Assembly: GCA_947165405.1 (NCBI GenBank)
Contig: CAMVAG010000027.1
Coordinates: 1 to 14,611, forward strand
Source: an uncultured Selenomonadales bacterium
GTDB taxonomy: Bacteria > Bacillota > Negativicutes > Selenomonadales > Selenomonadaceae
Length of the DNA stretch: 14,611 bases
Direction: 5' to 3'
The notes under the pieces were generated by a model, which saw only the letters and a list, made by a program, of their open reading frames with translations, was not told where the DNA came from and did no database searches. Position numbers and translations under genes: made by a program. Positions 1 to 6,933 of this stretch are shown in pieces. The first letter of the stretch is position 1, and every line of letters begins with the position of its first letter.

Positions 1-16
1 GAAAGGAGGATTTTTC

Positions 17-385
17 TTGATTCAGCAACAAAGCAGATTGAACGTCGGCGACAACACCGGCGCGAAAGAAATCATGTGCATTCGCGTGCTCGGCGGCTCC
101 TTCCGTCGCTATGCAAACATCGGCGATATTATCGTTGCGTCGGTTAAGTCGGCAACACCCGGCGGGCAAGTCAAGAAAGGCGATGTCGTCAAGGCGGTTG
201 TCGTTCGCAGCAAGAAAGGTTTGCGCCGCCCCGACGGTTCATATATTCGTTTCGACGAAAACGCGGCAGTCATCATCAAAGAGGACAAGACGCCTCGCGG
301 CACCCGTATCTTCGGCCCCGTCGCCCGCGAACTTCGCGAAAAAGATTTCATGAAAATTATTTCTCTCGCACCCGAAGTTTTGTAA
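17..385 (+). CDS. rplN: 50S ribosomal protein L14
   Basis: L14 is a beta-barrel protein of the large subunit that binds 23S rRNA near the factor-binding site and contacts L19. The 122-residue product has the normal family length and the conserved opening IQQQSRLNVGDNTGAKE, the central GGQVKKGDVVKAVVVR stretch and the ending PEVL. The start is TTG at 17, preceded by AAAGGAGG at 2-9; no ATG fits. The gene is complete, but its upstream neighbour (normally rpsQ) lies outside the window. It is followed after 18 bases by rplX, so the two are very likely co-transcribed. Confidence 0.98.
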   Translation: MIQQQSRLNVGDNTGAKEIMCIRVLGGSFRRYANIGDIIVASVKSATPGGQVKKGDVVKAVVVRSKKGLRRPDGSYIRFDENAAVIIKEDKTPRGTRIFGPVARELREKDFMKIISLAPEVL

Positions 386-403
386 AGGAAAGGAGGTGCC
401 GAG

Positions 404-727
404 TTGTCATTGGTTAAACTTCACGTCAAAAAGGGCGATACGGTTGTCGTCCTTTCGGGCAAAGACAAAGGCAAGCAGGGCAAAATCATTACCGCAATGC
501 CCAAAGCCGGCAAGGTTATCGTCGAAGGCATCAACAAGGTCAAGCGTCACAGCAAACCGAGCCTCAAGGTTCCGCAGGGCGGCATCATCACGAAGGAAAT
601 GCCTCTTCACGTTTGCAAAGTTCAGCTCGTCTGCCCCGCGTGCAACAAGCCCACTCGTATCGGTCACAAAGAAGTAAACGGCAAAAATTCTCGCGTCTGC
701 AAAAAATGCGGCGAGGTCATCGAATAA
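404..727 (+). CDS. rplX: 50S ribosomal protein L24
   Basis: L24 binds early to 23S rRNA domain I and helps start large-subunit assembly. The 107-residue product opens with a KOW motif (about residues 6-35, including VVVLSGKDKGKQGKI). It ends in a zinc-ribbon-like tail with C77-x2-C80 and C99-x2-C102, the cysteine-containing form of L24. The start is TTG at 404, with AAAGGAGGTG ending about seven bases upstream. An alternative reading from an ATG at 396 is in another frame and is not real. It sits between rplN and rplE in the standard spc order. Confidence 0.97.
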   Translation: MSLVKLHVKKGDTVVVLSGKDKGKQGKIITAMPKAGKVIVEGINKVKRHSKPSLKVPQGGIITKEMPLHVCKVQLVCPACNKPTRIGHKEVNGKNSRVCKKCGEVIE

Positions 728-751
728 AAATTTTTGTAAGGAGGTGGAATT

Positions 752-1294
752 GTGAGCAGACTTTTGGAGAAGTACAAGACTGAGGTTATCGGCGCAATGA
801 CGAAAAAATTTTCCTACAAGAACGTCATGCAGGTGCCCAAGCTTGAAAAAATCGTCATCAACATGGCGGTCGGTGATGCCGTCGGCAATGCCAAAGTTTT
901 AGAATCGGCTATCGCTGACTTGACGACAATCGCAGGACAAAAACCCGTTGTCACTCGTGCAAGAAAATCTTTGGCGGCGTGGAAACTTCGTAAAGGCATG
1001 GCTATCGGTTGCAAAGTCACTCTGCGCGGTCGCCGCATGTATGAGTTCCTCGATAAGTTCATGAACATTGCGTTGCCTCGTGTTCGCGACTTTCGCGGCG
1101 TGAGCAGGAACGCCTTCGACGGCAGAGGCAACTACGCTGTCGGCGTCAAAGAGCAACTCATCTTTCCCGAAATCGAATACGACAAGATTGACAAGATTCG
1201 CGGCATGGATATTATCGTCGTGACCACTGCCAAGACCGACGAAGAGGCTCGCGAATTCCTCGCGCTCATGGGTATGCCCTTCGCGAACGCTTAA
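752..1294 (+). CDS. rplE: 50S ribosomal protein L5
   Basis: L5 binds 5S rRNA and contacts the P-site tRNA in the central protuberance. The product is 180 residues, typical for the family. It has the recognisable N-terminal region LEKIVINMAVGDA, the QKPVVTRARKS segment (about residues 63-73), RDFRG (112-116) and GRGNYAVGVKEQLIFPEI (124-141). The start is GTG at 752 after TAAGGAGGTG. It is followed after 15 bases by rpsZ, whose ribosome binding site is weaker. Confidence 0.98.
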   Translation: MSRLLEKYKTEVIGAMTKKFSYKNVMQVPKLEKIVINMAVGDAVGNAKVLESAIADLTTIAGQKPVVTRARKSLAAWKLRKGMAIGCKVTLRGRRMYEFLDKFMNIALPRVRDFRGVSRNAFDGRGNYAVGVKEQLIFPEIEYDKIDKIRGMDIIVVTTAKTDEEAREFLALMGMPFANA

Positions 1295-1309
1295 GGATGT
1301 GATTATCAA

Positions 1310-1495
1310 ATGGCGAAGAAAGCTTTAATCGAAAAGTGGAGCAAAGAGCCGAAGTTCTCGACTCGCAAGTACAATCGTTGCAAAATCTGCGGCAGACCGC
1401 ACGGCTACATCCGCAAGTTTGAAATGTGCCGTATCTGCTTCCGTGTTCAGAGCTACGCCGGCGCAATTCCCGGCATCACTAAATCCAGCTGGTAA
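1310..1495 (+). CDS. rpsZ: 30S ribosomal protein S14, zinc-binding short type
   Basis: S14 is a small-subunit head protein that binds 16S rRNA. This is the short 61-residue zinc form: C24-x2-C27 and C40-x2-C43 are all present, giving a complete zinc site. The longer zinc-independent paralogue found in some bacteria would be encoded elsewhere, if at all. The start is ATG at 1310. The preceding site, AAGGATGTG, is weaker than those of its neighbours, so translation may partly depend on coupling to rplE, which ends 15 bases upstream. The protein ends in the typical GITKSSW. Confidence 0.97.
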   Translation: MAKKALIEKWSKEPKFSTRKYNRCKICGRPHGYIRKFEMCRICFRVQSYAGAIPGITKSSW

Positions 1496-1531
1496 AATTT
1501 TTAACAATCGAAAGGAGGATATCGGTTCCCT

Positions 1532-1930
1532 ATGGCAATGACTGATCCTATTGCGGATATGCTCACGCGCATTCGCAATGCCAATTCTGTCTATCACGAA
1601 AAGGTAGAAATTCCCGGCTCGAAAATCAAAATCGCTATCGCGGACGTTCTCAAGCGGGAAGGCTACATCAAAGATTATTCTTTCGCAGAGGACAACAAGC
1701 AGGGCGTCTTGACCGTCAAGCTTAAATACGGTCCCGAACGCGAAAAAGTTATAACGGGCATTAAGCGCATCTCCAGACCGGGTCTGCGTCAATACACCAA
1801 ACGGAAAGATCTTCCCCGCGTGCTCGGCGGACTCGGTATCGCGATTATCTCCACCTCGCAAGGCATTATGAGCGACAAGCAGGCTCGTAAGGCAGGGCTC
1901 GGCGGCGAGGTTATCGCTTACGTCTGGTAA
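1532..1930 (+). CDS. rpsH: 30S ribosomal protein S8
   Basis: S8 binds 16S rRNA helix 21 and, in E. coli, also acts as the translational repressor of the spc operon. The product is 132 residues, with the conserved N-terminus MTDPIADMLTRIRNA and C-terminal features RISRPGLRQY, LGGLGIAIISTSQG and AYVW. AAAGGAGG at 1511-1518 is about 13 bases from the ATG at 1532 and 19 from the ATG at 1538, so the first is preferred. A hairpin-forming repeat starts three bases after the stop. I did not find a clear S8-binding leader here, since the operon start is outside the window. Confidence 0.98.
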   Translation: MAMTDPIADMLTRIRNANSVYHEKVEIPGSKIKIAIADVLKREGYIKDYSFAEDNKQGVLTVKLKYGPEREKVITGIKRISRPGLRQYTKRKDLPRVLGGLGIAIISTSQGIMSDKQARKAGLGGEVIAYVW

Positions 1931-1933
1931 AGC

Positions 1934-2013
1934 AATGCGTAATTGACAATGCGCAATGCGCAATTAAAATCGAATTCATTACGCATTTCGCATTACGCAT
2001 TACTCATTGAATT
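1934..2013 (+). repeat. Heptanucleotide inverted-repeat element, copy A (rpsH-rplF gap)
   Basis: Almost the whole gap between rpsH and rplF is a hairpin-forming element. Its left arm is made of AATGCGC-like 7-bp units (AATGCGT, AATGCGC) and its right arm of the complementary ATTACGC / ATTTCGC / ATTACTC units. The arms pair imperfectly across a short AT-rich centre. The element starts just after the rpsH stop and ends at the rplF ribosome binding site TTGGAGGTG. It resembles the copies at 7857-7929 and inside leuS at 12008-12080. Confidence 0.9.
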
Positions 2014-2028
2014 TTGGAGGTGCTATAA

Positions 2029-2580
2029 ATGTCACGAATTGGAAGAGCACCGATACATATTCCCGCCGGCGTCACCGTAAGTGTCGGCGAAGATAATCTG
2101 GTGCACGTCAAAGGTCCCAAGGGCGAATTGTCCCGCAAGATCTCCACTGAAATGAAAATAAGCATAGAGGACGGCGTCTTGACGGTGACGCGCCCCTCGG
2201 ACGATAAAACGCACAGAAGTCTTCACGGACTTTCACGCACACTGATTAACAACATGGTCGTCGGTGTGACTCAAGGCTTCACGAAAAATTTGGAAATCGC
2301 CGGCGTCGGCTATCGTGCAGCAAAGCAGGGCAAGAATTTAAATCTTTCGCTCGGCTACTCTCACCCCGTTATCATTGAGCCGCCCAAAGGCATTACGCTT
2401 GACGCACCCACTGCAACAACCATAACGGTTCACGGCATCGATAAGGAACTCGTCGGCGCAATCGCTGCTGATATTCGCAAATGGCGCGAACCCGAACCTT
2501 ACAAGGGCAAAGGCATCAAATACGCCGGCGAACATATCCGCCGCAAGGAAGGTAAGGCCGGTGCCAAGGGCAAGAAGTAA
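2029..2580 (+). CDS. rplF: 50S ribosomal protein L6
   Basis: L6 lies near the sarcin-ricin loop of the large subunit and consists of two homologous domains. The 183-residue product shows both: an N-terminal half with SRIGRAPIHIPAGV and HVKGPKGEL, and a C-terminal half with the family signature RKWREPEPYKGKGIKYAGE (about residues 150-168) and a basic KAGAKGKK tail. The start is ATG at 2029 after TTGGAGGTG, which directly adjoins the upstream repeat element. Unusually, the next gene is not rplR but a VOC-fold gene 33 bases downstream. Confidence 0.98.
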   Translation: MSRIGRAPIHIPAGVTVSVGEDNLVHVKGPKGELSRKISTEMKISIEDGVLTVTRPSDDKTHRSLHGLSRTLINNMVVGVTQGFTKNLEIAGVGYRAAKQGKNLNLSLGYSHPVIIEPPKGITLDAPTATTITVHGIDKELVGAIAADIRKWREPEPYKGKGIKYAGEHIRRKEGKAGAKGKK

Positions 2581-2613
2581 TTTTATCGTAAGGCAAGAAC
2601 GGAGGTAACTATC

Positions 2614-3018
2614 ATGAAAATCGATCACGTTGCAATGTACGTAAACGATTTGGAAGCGGAGAAAGATTTCTTCGTCAAGTACTTCAACGCGAAGGCGGGC
2701 TCCAAGTACACCAACTTTCGCAACGACTTCAGCAATTACTTCTTGAGTTTCGCGGACGGTTCGCGTTTGGAAATCATGACGCGCAACAGCTCCGCCGACC
2801 CCAAAAAAGACCGCTACCGCACAGGTTACCACCACATAGCAATTTGCGTCGGCGACCGCAAGGACGTTGACGACATGATGAAAAAATTCGACGCGGAAGG
2901 CGTTATCGTTGTCAGCGGCGCACGCACCACCGGCGACGGCTATTATGAGGCTGTTGTCGTCGACCCCGAAGGCAACGAAATTGAAGTTATCGCGGAACAC
3001 GACGATTTCCGTGACTAA
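2614..3018 (+). CDS. VOC (glyoxalase/bleomycin-resistance fold) family protein
   Basis: The 134-residue product is a single VOC-superfamily chain with two beta-alpha-beta-beta-beta halves. Visible hallmarks are IDHVAMYVNDLEAEKDFF at residues 3-20, the pair YHHIAICV at 72-79, and DPEGNEIEVI at 117-126. The four positions that usually bind metal appear as H5, E53, H74 and E124, so an active metal site is plausible. The family includes glyoxalase I, epimerases, dioxygenases and resistance proteins, and the substrate cannot be read from the sequence. It has its own ribosome binding site (ACGGAGGT) and lies between rplF and rplR, normally direct neighbours. Codon use looks like that of its neighbours, so there is no sign of recent transfer. 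Confidence 0.9.
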   Translation: MKIDHVAMYVNDLEAEKDFFVKYFNAKAGSKYTNFRNDFSNYFLSFADGSRLEIMTRNSSADPKKDRYRTGYHHIAICVGDRKDVDDMMKKFDAEGVIVVSGARTTGDGYYEAVVVDPEGNEIEVIAEHDDFRD

Positions 3019-3061
3019 AAATTTTTTTGAATGATATTTTTCGGCGAAGGAGGAAGACGTA

Positions 3062-3421
3062 GTGCTTCTGAAGGCAGATAAAAATAAAACTCGCCAGAAA
3101 AGGCATCTGCGCGTTCGCAATCACCTTGCGGGCACGGCAGAACGTCCGCGCTTGAATGTGTTCCGCAGTCTCAAACACATTTATGCGCAGGTTATCGACG
3201 ACGAAAAGGGCATGACGCTCGCGGCGGCAAGCTCACTCGATAAAGACTTCGACGGCACGGGCGGCAACATCGCGGCGGCAAAAGAAGTCGGCAAGGCTAT
3301 CGCGAAAAAGGCTCTCGAAAAAGGTATCAGCGAAGTCGTCTTTGACCGCGGCGGATATATCTATCACGGACGAGTTGCGGCATTGGCTCAGGCAGCTCGC
3401 GAGGGCGGACTTAAATTTTAA
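3062..3421 (+). CDS. rplR: 50S ribosomal protein L18
   Basis: L18 binds 5S rRNA and, with L5, anchors it in the central protuberance. The 119-residue product has the typical basic N-terminus (KNKTRQKRHLRVRNHLAGT), the PRLNVFRSLKHIYAQVIDD strand and the C-terminal FDRGGYIYHGRVAALAQAAREGGL. The start is GTG at 3062 following GAAGGAGGA at 3045-3053. Its stop codon TAA overlaps the first bases of the downstream repeat element. Confidence 0.98.
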   Translation: MLLKADKNKTRQKRHLRVRNHLAGTAERPRLNVFRSLKHIYAQVIDDEKGMTLAAASSLDKDFDGTGGNIAAAKEVGKAIAKKALEKGISEVVFDRGGYIYHGRVAALAQAAREGGLKF

Positions 3422-3513
3422 TTGGGAATTGGGAATTGGGAATGGGGAATGAGGAATGAGGAATGAATGGGGCAAAAAAAATTCCTAATTCCTAATTCCT
3501 AATTCCTAATTGA
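3420..3513 (+). repeat. Heptanucleotide inverted-repeat element, GGGAATT type (rplR-rpsE gap)
   Basis: The gap between rplR and rpsE is filled by about six 7-bp units on the left (AATTGGG three times, then AATGGGG and AATGAGG) and about four units on the right (ATTCCTA), separated by GGGGC and a run of A. The right arm is the near complement of the left, allowing G-U pairs, so the transcript should form a long AT-rich hairpin. It differs in sequence from the AATGCGC-type copies. It shares their 7-bp period, the AAT core, the inverted layout and the placement between a stop codon and a ribosome binding site. Confidence 0.9.
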
Positions 3514-3530
3514 CAGAAGGAGGTTTACTG

Positions 3531-4031
3531 ATGCCCCGAAATGAAATTGAAACTCCCGAATTTGAGGAGAAGGTTGTTTTTATAAATCGTGTCGCCAAAG
3601 TCGTTAAAGGCGGTCGCAGATTTTCTTTCAGCGCACTGGTCGTCGTCGGCAATCGCAACGGCAAAGTCGGCGTCGGTCTCGGCAAGGCAGCTGAAGTTCC
3701 CGAAGCGATTCGCAAAGGCGTAGACGATGCAAAGAAAAATCTTATCGAGGTCGCGCTCAAAGATCGTTCGATACCTCACGGCGTTGTCGGCGTGTTCGGC
3801 GCGGGCAGAGTCATGTTGCGCCCCGCCTCCAAAGGTACCGGCGTTATCGCTGGCGGTCCCGCTCGTGCTGTCTTGGAACTTGCGGGCGTTCACGACATCT
3901 TGACAAAATCTCTCGGCTCGTCCAACCCCAACAACATGGTGCGTGCGACGCTTGAGGGTTTGAAAATGTTGAAGCGTGCGGAAGTCGTTGCCGAAATGCG
4001 CGGCAAGACCGTCGCTGAACTTTTTAATTGA
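3531..4031 (+). CDS. rpsE: 30S ribosomal protein S5
   Basis: S5 lies at the small-subunit mRNA entry and affects decoding accuracy. The 166-residue product has the N-terminal double-stranded-RNA-binding domain (about residues 9-75, with VVFINRVAKVVKGGRRFSF and the glycine-rich NRNGKVGVGLGKA). Its C-terminal domain carries RPASKGTGVIAGGPARAVLE and GSSNPNNMVRATLEGL. ATG at 3531 is chosen because AGAAGGAGG at 3515-3523 is well placed for it. An in-frame TTG at 3510 lies upstream of that site, inside the end of the repeat. Confidence 0.97.
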   Translation: MPRNEIETPEFEEKVVFINRVAKVVKGGRRFSFSALVVVGNRNGKVGVGLGKAAEVPEAIRKGVDDAKKNLIEVALKDRSIPHGVVGVFGAGRVMLRPASKGTGVIAGGPARAVLELAGVHDILTKSLGSSNPNNMVRATLEGLKMLKRAEVVAEMRGKTVAELFN

Positions 4032-4042
4032 GGAGGGTCGAC

Positions 4043-4255
4043 ATGGCTAAGCTTAAAATAACATTGGTCAGAAGTCTTATCGGTCGCCCCGAAACTCAAC
4101 GCAGAACAGTTCGTTCACTCGGATTGCGCAAGTTGAATTCCTTTTCGATACTGCCCGACGAGCCGACGATTCGCGGACAAATTTTCAAAGTAAAACATCT
4201 CGTGAAGGTCGAGGAAGTCGAAGACGCGGCAGAAAAAGTTTCCATTGAGAAATAA
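4043..4255 (+). CDS. rpmD: 50S ribosomal protein L30
   Basis: L30 is a small large-subunit protein of the ferredoxin-like fold. The product from ATG 4043 is 70 residues, with the family pattern KITLVRSLIGRPETQRRTVRSLGLRKLNS and RGQIFKVKHLVKVEE. It is slightly longer than the common length of about 60 because of an acidic C-terminal tail (VEDAAEKVSIEK). GAGGAGGG at 4030-4037 fixes the start, and an in-frame TTG at 4028 lies before this site. The site overlaps the end of rpsE. Confidence 0.97.
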   Translation: MAKLKITLVRSLIGRPETQRRTVRSLGLRKLNSFSILPDEPTIRGQIFKVKHLVKVEEVEDAAEKVSIEK

Positions 4256-4275
4256 TCGGAGAGGAGGTTTGGCTT

Positions 4276-4716
4276 ATGAAATTAAGTGAATTGAAACCTG
4301 CGGACGGAGCTCGCAAAGATAAAGTTCGTGTCGGACGCGGCACGGGTTCGGGTTGCGGCAAAACATCCGGTCGCGGGCACAAAGGTCAGAAGTCTCGCAG
4401 CGGCGGCGGAGTTCGTCCCGGCTTTGAAGGCGGACAGATGCCGATTTATCGTCGCTTGCCCAAACGCGGTTTCAAAAATATTTGGCGCAAGGAATATGCC
4501 GAAGTCAACGTCTCGACTCTCAACGTCTTTGATGACGATATGACGGTTGACGCGGTCGCGCTCGTCGAAATGGGTATTCTTAAAAATGTCCTCGACGGCG
4601 TGAGAATTCTCGGCGACGGCGAATTGACAAAGAAGTTGAACGTTAAGGCACAAGGTTTCACGAAGACTGCCATTCAAAAAATTGAGGCGGTCGGCGGCAC
4701 GACTGAGGTGATTTAA
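4276..4716 (+). CDS. rplO: 50S ribosomal protein L15
   Basis: L15 is a late-binding large-subunit protein with a long glycine- and arginine-rich N-terminal extension that threads into 23S rRNA. The 146-residue product shows it clearly: residues 18-58 include RVGRGTGSGCGKTSGRGHKGQ and GGVRPGFEGGQMP, followed by RRLPKRGF. The globular C-terminal half ends GTTEVI. The start is ATG at 4276 after GAGAGGAGG. It ends one base before secY, so the two are probably translationally coupled. Confidence 0.98.
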   Translation: MKLSELKPADGARKDKVRVGRGTGSGCGKTSGRGHKGQKSRSGGGVRPGFEGGQMPIYRRLPKRGFKNIWRKEYAEVNVSTLNVFDDDMTVDAVALVEMGILKNVLDGVRILGDGELTKKLNVKAQGFTKTAIQKIEAVGGTTEVI

Positions 4717-4717
4717 A

Positions 4718-5974
4718 GTGCTGTCGGCTCTTTCAAATATCTTCAAGATACCTGAGCTTAGGCAGCGCATAATTTTTACGCTGATAATGTTTGCGGTGTT
4801 TCGCGCCGGAACGCATATACCGGTGCCGGGAGTTGATCCGACGGCTATCGAACAGCTTTTCAACAACGGGTCTTTGTTCGGGCTGTTGGATCTCTTTTCC
4901 GGCGGTGCGTTCAGCAAGTTCTCAATCTTTGCAATGAGCATCACGCCCTACATCAACGCGGCGATTATCATGCAACTTTTAACGGTCGTTGTGCCGACGC
5001 TGGAGCAGTGGTCAAAAGAAGGCGCGGAAGGTCATAAGAAGACAACACGAGTCACGCGCAAGCTTACGGTCGTGCTGGCGTTCTTCCAAGCGGTCGGCAT
5101 GTCAATCGGTTTGAAAGCGGCGGTCTTGAATCCAAACCCCGTGAACATTTTGATAATCGCGATAACCTTGACAGCGGGCACAACGCTTTTAATGTGGATA
5201 GGCGAACAGATAACCGCGCAGGGTGTCGGCAACGGAATATCGCTTATCATCTTCGCGGGTATCGTTGCGGCTCTGCCCAAGAACATCGCAACGATTTATC
5301 AATACGTTCAAGCGGGCACGATAAATTATTTCAGCGTCGTGCTCTTCGCGCTTATCGCAATCGCAATGATCGTGTTCGTCATCTACGTCGAAGCGGCTTT
5401 GCGTCGAATCCCGATAACTTATGCAAAACGAGTTGTCGGAGCGCGGGCTTACGGCGGACACCAAAGCCATTTGCCGCTGAAAGTCAACCCCGCCGGTGTC
5501 ATTCCGATTATCTTTGCGTCGAGCGTGCTCATGTTCCCGATAACCGTCGTGCAGTTCATTGACAACCCGACGATTCAAAAGTTGGCGGTGCACTTGCAAT
5601 GGGGCACGCCGCTTCAAACTTTTCTCTACGTCGTGCTGATAATCTTCTTCACGTATTTTTACACGGCGGTCACGGTGAAGATACCCGACATGGCGGATAA
5701 CCTCAAAAAATACGGCGCGTTCATACCGGGCATAAGACCGGGTCAACCGACGGCAGATTACGTCGACTACGTGTTGACAAGATTGGTGACGGCGGGCTCG
5801 TTGTATCTGGCTTTTATCGCGGTCTTGCCAAACTTAATCGGCGGCGCAACTCATATTCAAGGCGTATATTTCGGCGGGACGGCGTTGCTGATTGTCGTAA
5901 GCGTCGCCCTGCACACAATGAAACAAATCGAAGCAATGGTCGTTATGCGGCACTACGAAGGTTTCATGAAATAA
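4718..5974 (+). CDS. secY: Preprotein translocase subunit SecY
   Basis: SecY forms the protein-conducting channel of the inner-membrane Sec translocon, with SecE and SecG, and is driven by SecA. The 418-residue product has about ten hydrophobic membrane segments. Conserved stretches include FRAGTHIPVPGVD in the first loop, SIFAMSITPYINAAIIMQLL, GVGNGISLIIFAGI, LPLKVNPAGVIPIIFASS and the cytoplasmic loop FIPGIRPGQPTADYVDYVLTR. The start is GTG at 4718, one base after the rplO stop, and its binding site GAGGTGA lies within the end of rplO. Length and order are normal for the spc operon. Confidence 0.98.
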   Translation: MLSALSNIFKIPELRQRIIFTLIMFAVFRAGTHIPVPGVDPTAIEQLFNNGSLFGLLDLFSGGAFSKFSIFAMSITPYINAAIIMQLLTVVVPTLEQWSKEGAEGHKKTTRVTRKLTVVLAFFQAVGMSIGLKAAVLNPNPVNILIIAITLTAGTTLLMWIGEQITAQGVGNGISLIIFAGIVAALPKNIATIYQYVQAGTINYFSVVLFALIAIAMIVFVIYVEAALRRIPITYAKRVVGARAYGGHQSHLPLKVNPAGVIPIIFASSVLMFPITVVQFIDNPTIQKLAVHLQWGTPLQTFLYVVLIIFFTYFYTAVTVKIPDMADNLKKYGAFIPGIRPGQPTADYVDYVLTRLVTAGSLYLAFIAVLPNLIGGATHIQGVYFGGTALLIVVSVALHTMKQIEAMVVMRHYEGFMK

Positions 5975-5989
5975 ATTGGAGGAATACCA

Positions 5990-6640
5990 ATGCAACTGTT
6001 GATGATGGGGCCTCCCGGTGCCGGCAAAGGTACGCAGGCGGCCAAACTCGTAAAAAAATTTTCAATCCCGCAAATCTCGACGGGTGACATGTTCCGCGCA
6101 GCGGTTAAGGAAGGTACAGAGCTCGGCAAACAGGCTAAGGCTTGCATGGACGCCGGCAAACTCGTTCCCGATGAAGTGACAATCGGTATCGTTCGCGAAC
6201 GTTTGGCTAAGGACGATTGCAAAAACGGTTTTATCCTCGACGGCTTCCCGCGCACGGTCGAACAAGCTGACGCCCTTGAAAAAATCCTCGACGAACTCGG
6301 CAAAAAACTCACGCGGGTTTTGAATATCCATGTTCCCGCCGAAGATTTGATTGAACGGGCGGTCGGGCGTCGTATCTGCAAAAAATGCGGGGCGACTTAT
6401 CACGTGAAATTCAATCCGCCCAAAGCCGACGTTTGCGACTCTTGCGGCGGCGAACTTTATCAACGCGCCGACGATAACGAGGCAACCATGAAAAAGCGTC
6501 TCGACGTTTACGAGGCGTCCACTCGTCCGCTCGTCGAATATTACAAAAAGGCGGGCGTCTACACCGAAATTGACGGCAGGCAACCGATAGACAAAGTCAC
6601 CGAAGACCTCGCGCAAGTCCTCGCCTCGTTGAAAGATTAA
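5990..6640 (+). CDS. adk: Adenylate kinase, zinc-lid type
   Basis: Adenylate kinase interconverts ATP plus AMP and two ADP in the cytoplasm. The 216-residue product has the P-loop GPPGAGKGTQ (residues 7-16), the AMP-site segment STGDMFR (30-36), DGFPRT (84-89) and a long LID. The LID carries C130-x2-C133 and C149-x2-C152, the structural zinc site typical of Gram-positive enzymes, followed by RADDNEATMKKRL. The start is ATG at 5990 after TTGGAGGAA. It follows secY by 15 bases. The next gene is infA; map, which usually lies between them in Firmicutes, is absent. Confidence 0.98.
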   Translation: MQLLMMGPPGAGKGTQAAKLVKKFSIPQISTGDMFRAAVKEGTELGKQAKACMDAGKLVPDEVTIGIVRERLAKDDCKNGFILDGFPRTVEQADALEKILDELGKKLTRVLNIHVPAEDLIERAVGRRICKKCGATYHVKFNPPKADVCDSCGGELYQRADDNEATMKKRLDVYEASTRPLVEYYKKAGVYTEIDGRQPIDKVTEDLAQVLASLKD

Positions 6641-6656
6641 ATCGGAGGCGACAATC

Positions 6657-6875
6657 ATGTCAAAGCAAGACGTTATCGAAGTCGAGGGCAAAGTCTTGGA
6701 GGCACTGCCGAACGCGATGTTCCAAGTCGAGTTGGCGAACGGTCACAAGGTGTTGGCTCATGTGTCCGGAAAAATCCGCATGAACTTTATCAGAATTCTG
6801 CCCGGCGACAAAGTCACGATTGAGCTCACGCCCTACGACCTCACGCGCGGCAGAATCACTTACCGTTTCAAATAA
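6657..6875 (+). CDS. infA: Translation initiation factor IF-1
   Basis: IF-1 is a single OB-fold protein that occupies the ribosomal A site during initiation together with IF-2 and IF-3. The product has the canonical length of 72 residues and near-consensus sequence: SKQDVIEVEGKVLEALPNAM, then HKVLAHVSGKIRMNFIRILPGD and ending GRITYRFK. The start is ATG at 6657 after ATCGGAGGCG, 16 bases after adk. It is followed by a 58-base gap that contains a possible internal promoter for rpmJ and the genes beyond. Confidence 0.98.
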   Translation: MSKQDVIEVEGKVLEALPNAMFQVELANGHKVLAHVSGKIRMNFIRILPGDKVTIELTPYDLTRGRITYRFK

Positions 6876-6878
6876 CTC

Positions 6879-6907
6879 TGGACATTAATCAAGAAACGTG
6901 ATACATT
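6879..6907 (+). promoter_or_regulatory. Candidate internal promoter before rpmJ
   Basis: The infA-rpmJ gap contains TGGACA at 6879-6884 (five of six matches to TTGACA). It is followed after 17 bases by TACATT at 6902-6907, preceded by an extended -10 TG. This would start transcription about 20 bases before the rpmJ start and give the rpmJ-rpsM-rpsK-rpsD-rpoA-rplQ part its own supply. It is a pattern match only; the -10 box matches four of six positions. Confidence 0.4.
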
Positions 6908-6933
6908 ATCAAATCGTTTAGGAGGCGGGCATT

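Noticed and set aside
1934..2013. Repeats as a CRISPR array
   Set aside because: The units are only 7 bp, directly adjoining and inverted in two arms, with no unique spacers and no cas genes.
2995..3027. Terminator after the VOC gene
   Set aside because: A T run exists but only a four-base CACG/CGTG stem precedes it, too weak to support a call.
2338..3120. Open frame of 260 codons on the minus strand across rplF, the VOC gene and rplR
   Set aside because: It overlaps three well-supported genes in antisense and shows no domain or start signals.
3510..3530. Earlier TTG start for rpsE at 3510
   Set aside because: It lies upstream of the strong AGAAGGAGG site and inside the end of the repeat; ATG 3531 matches the S5 N-terminus.
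4028..4042. Earlier TTG start for rpmD at 4028
   Set aside because: The ribosome binding site GAGGAGGG lies after it, and the L30 family starts at MAKLKITLVRS.
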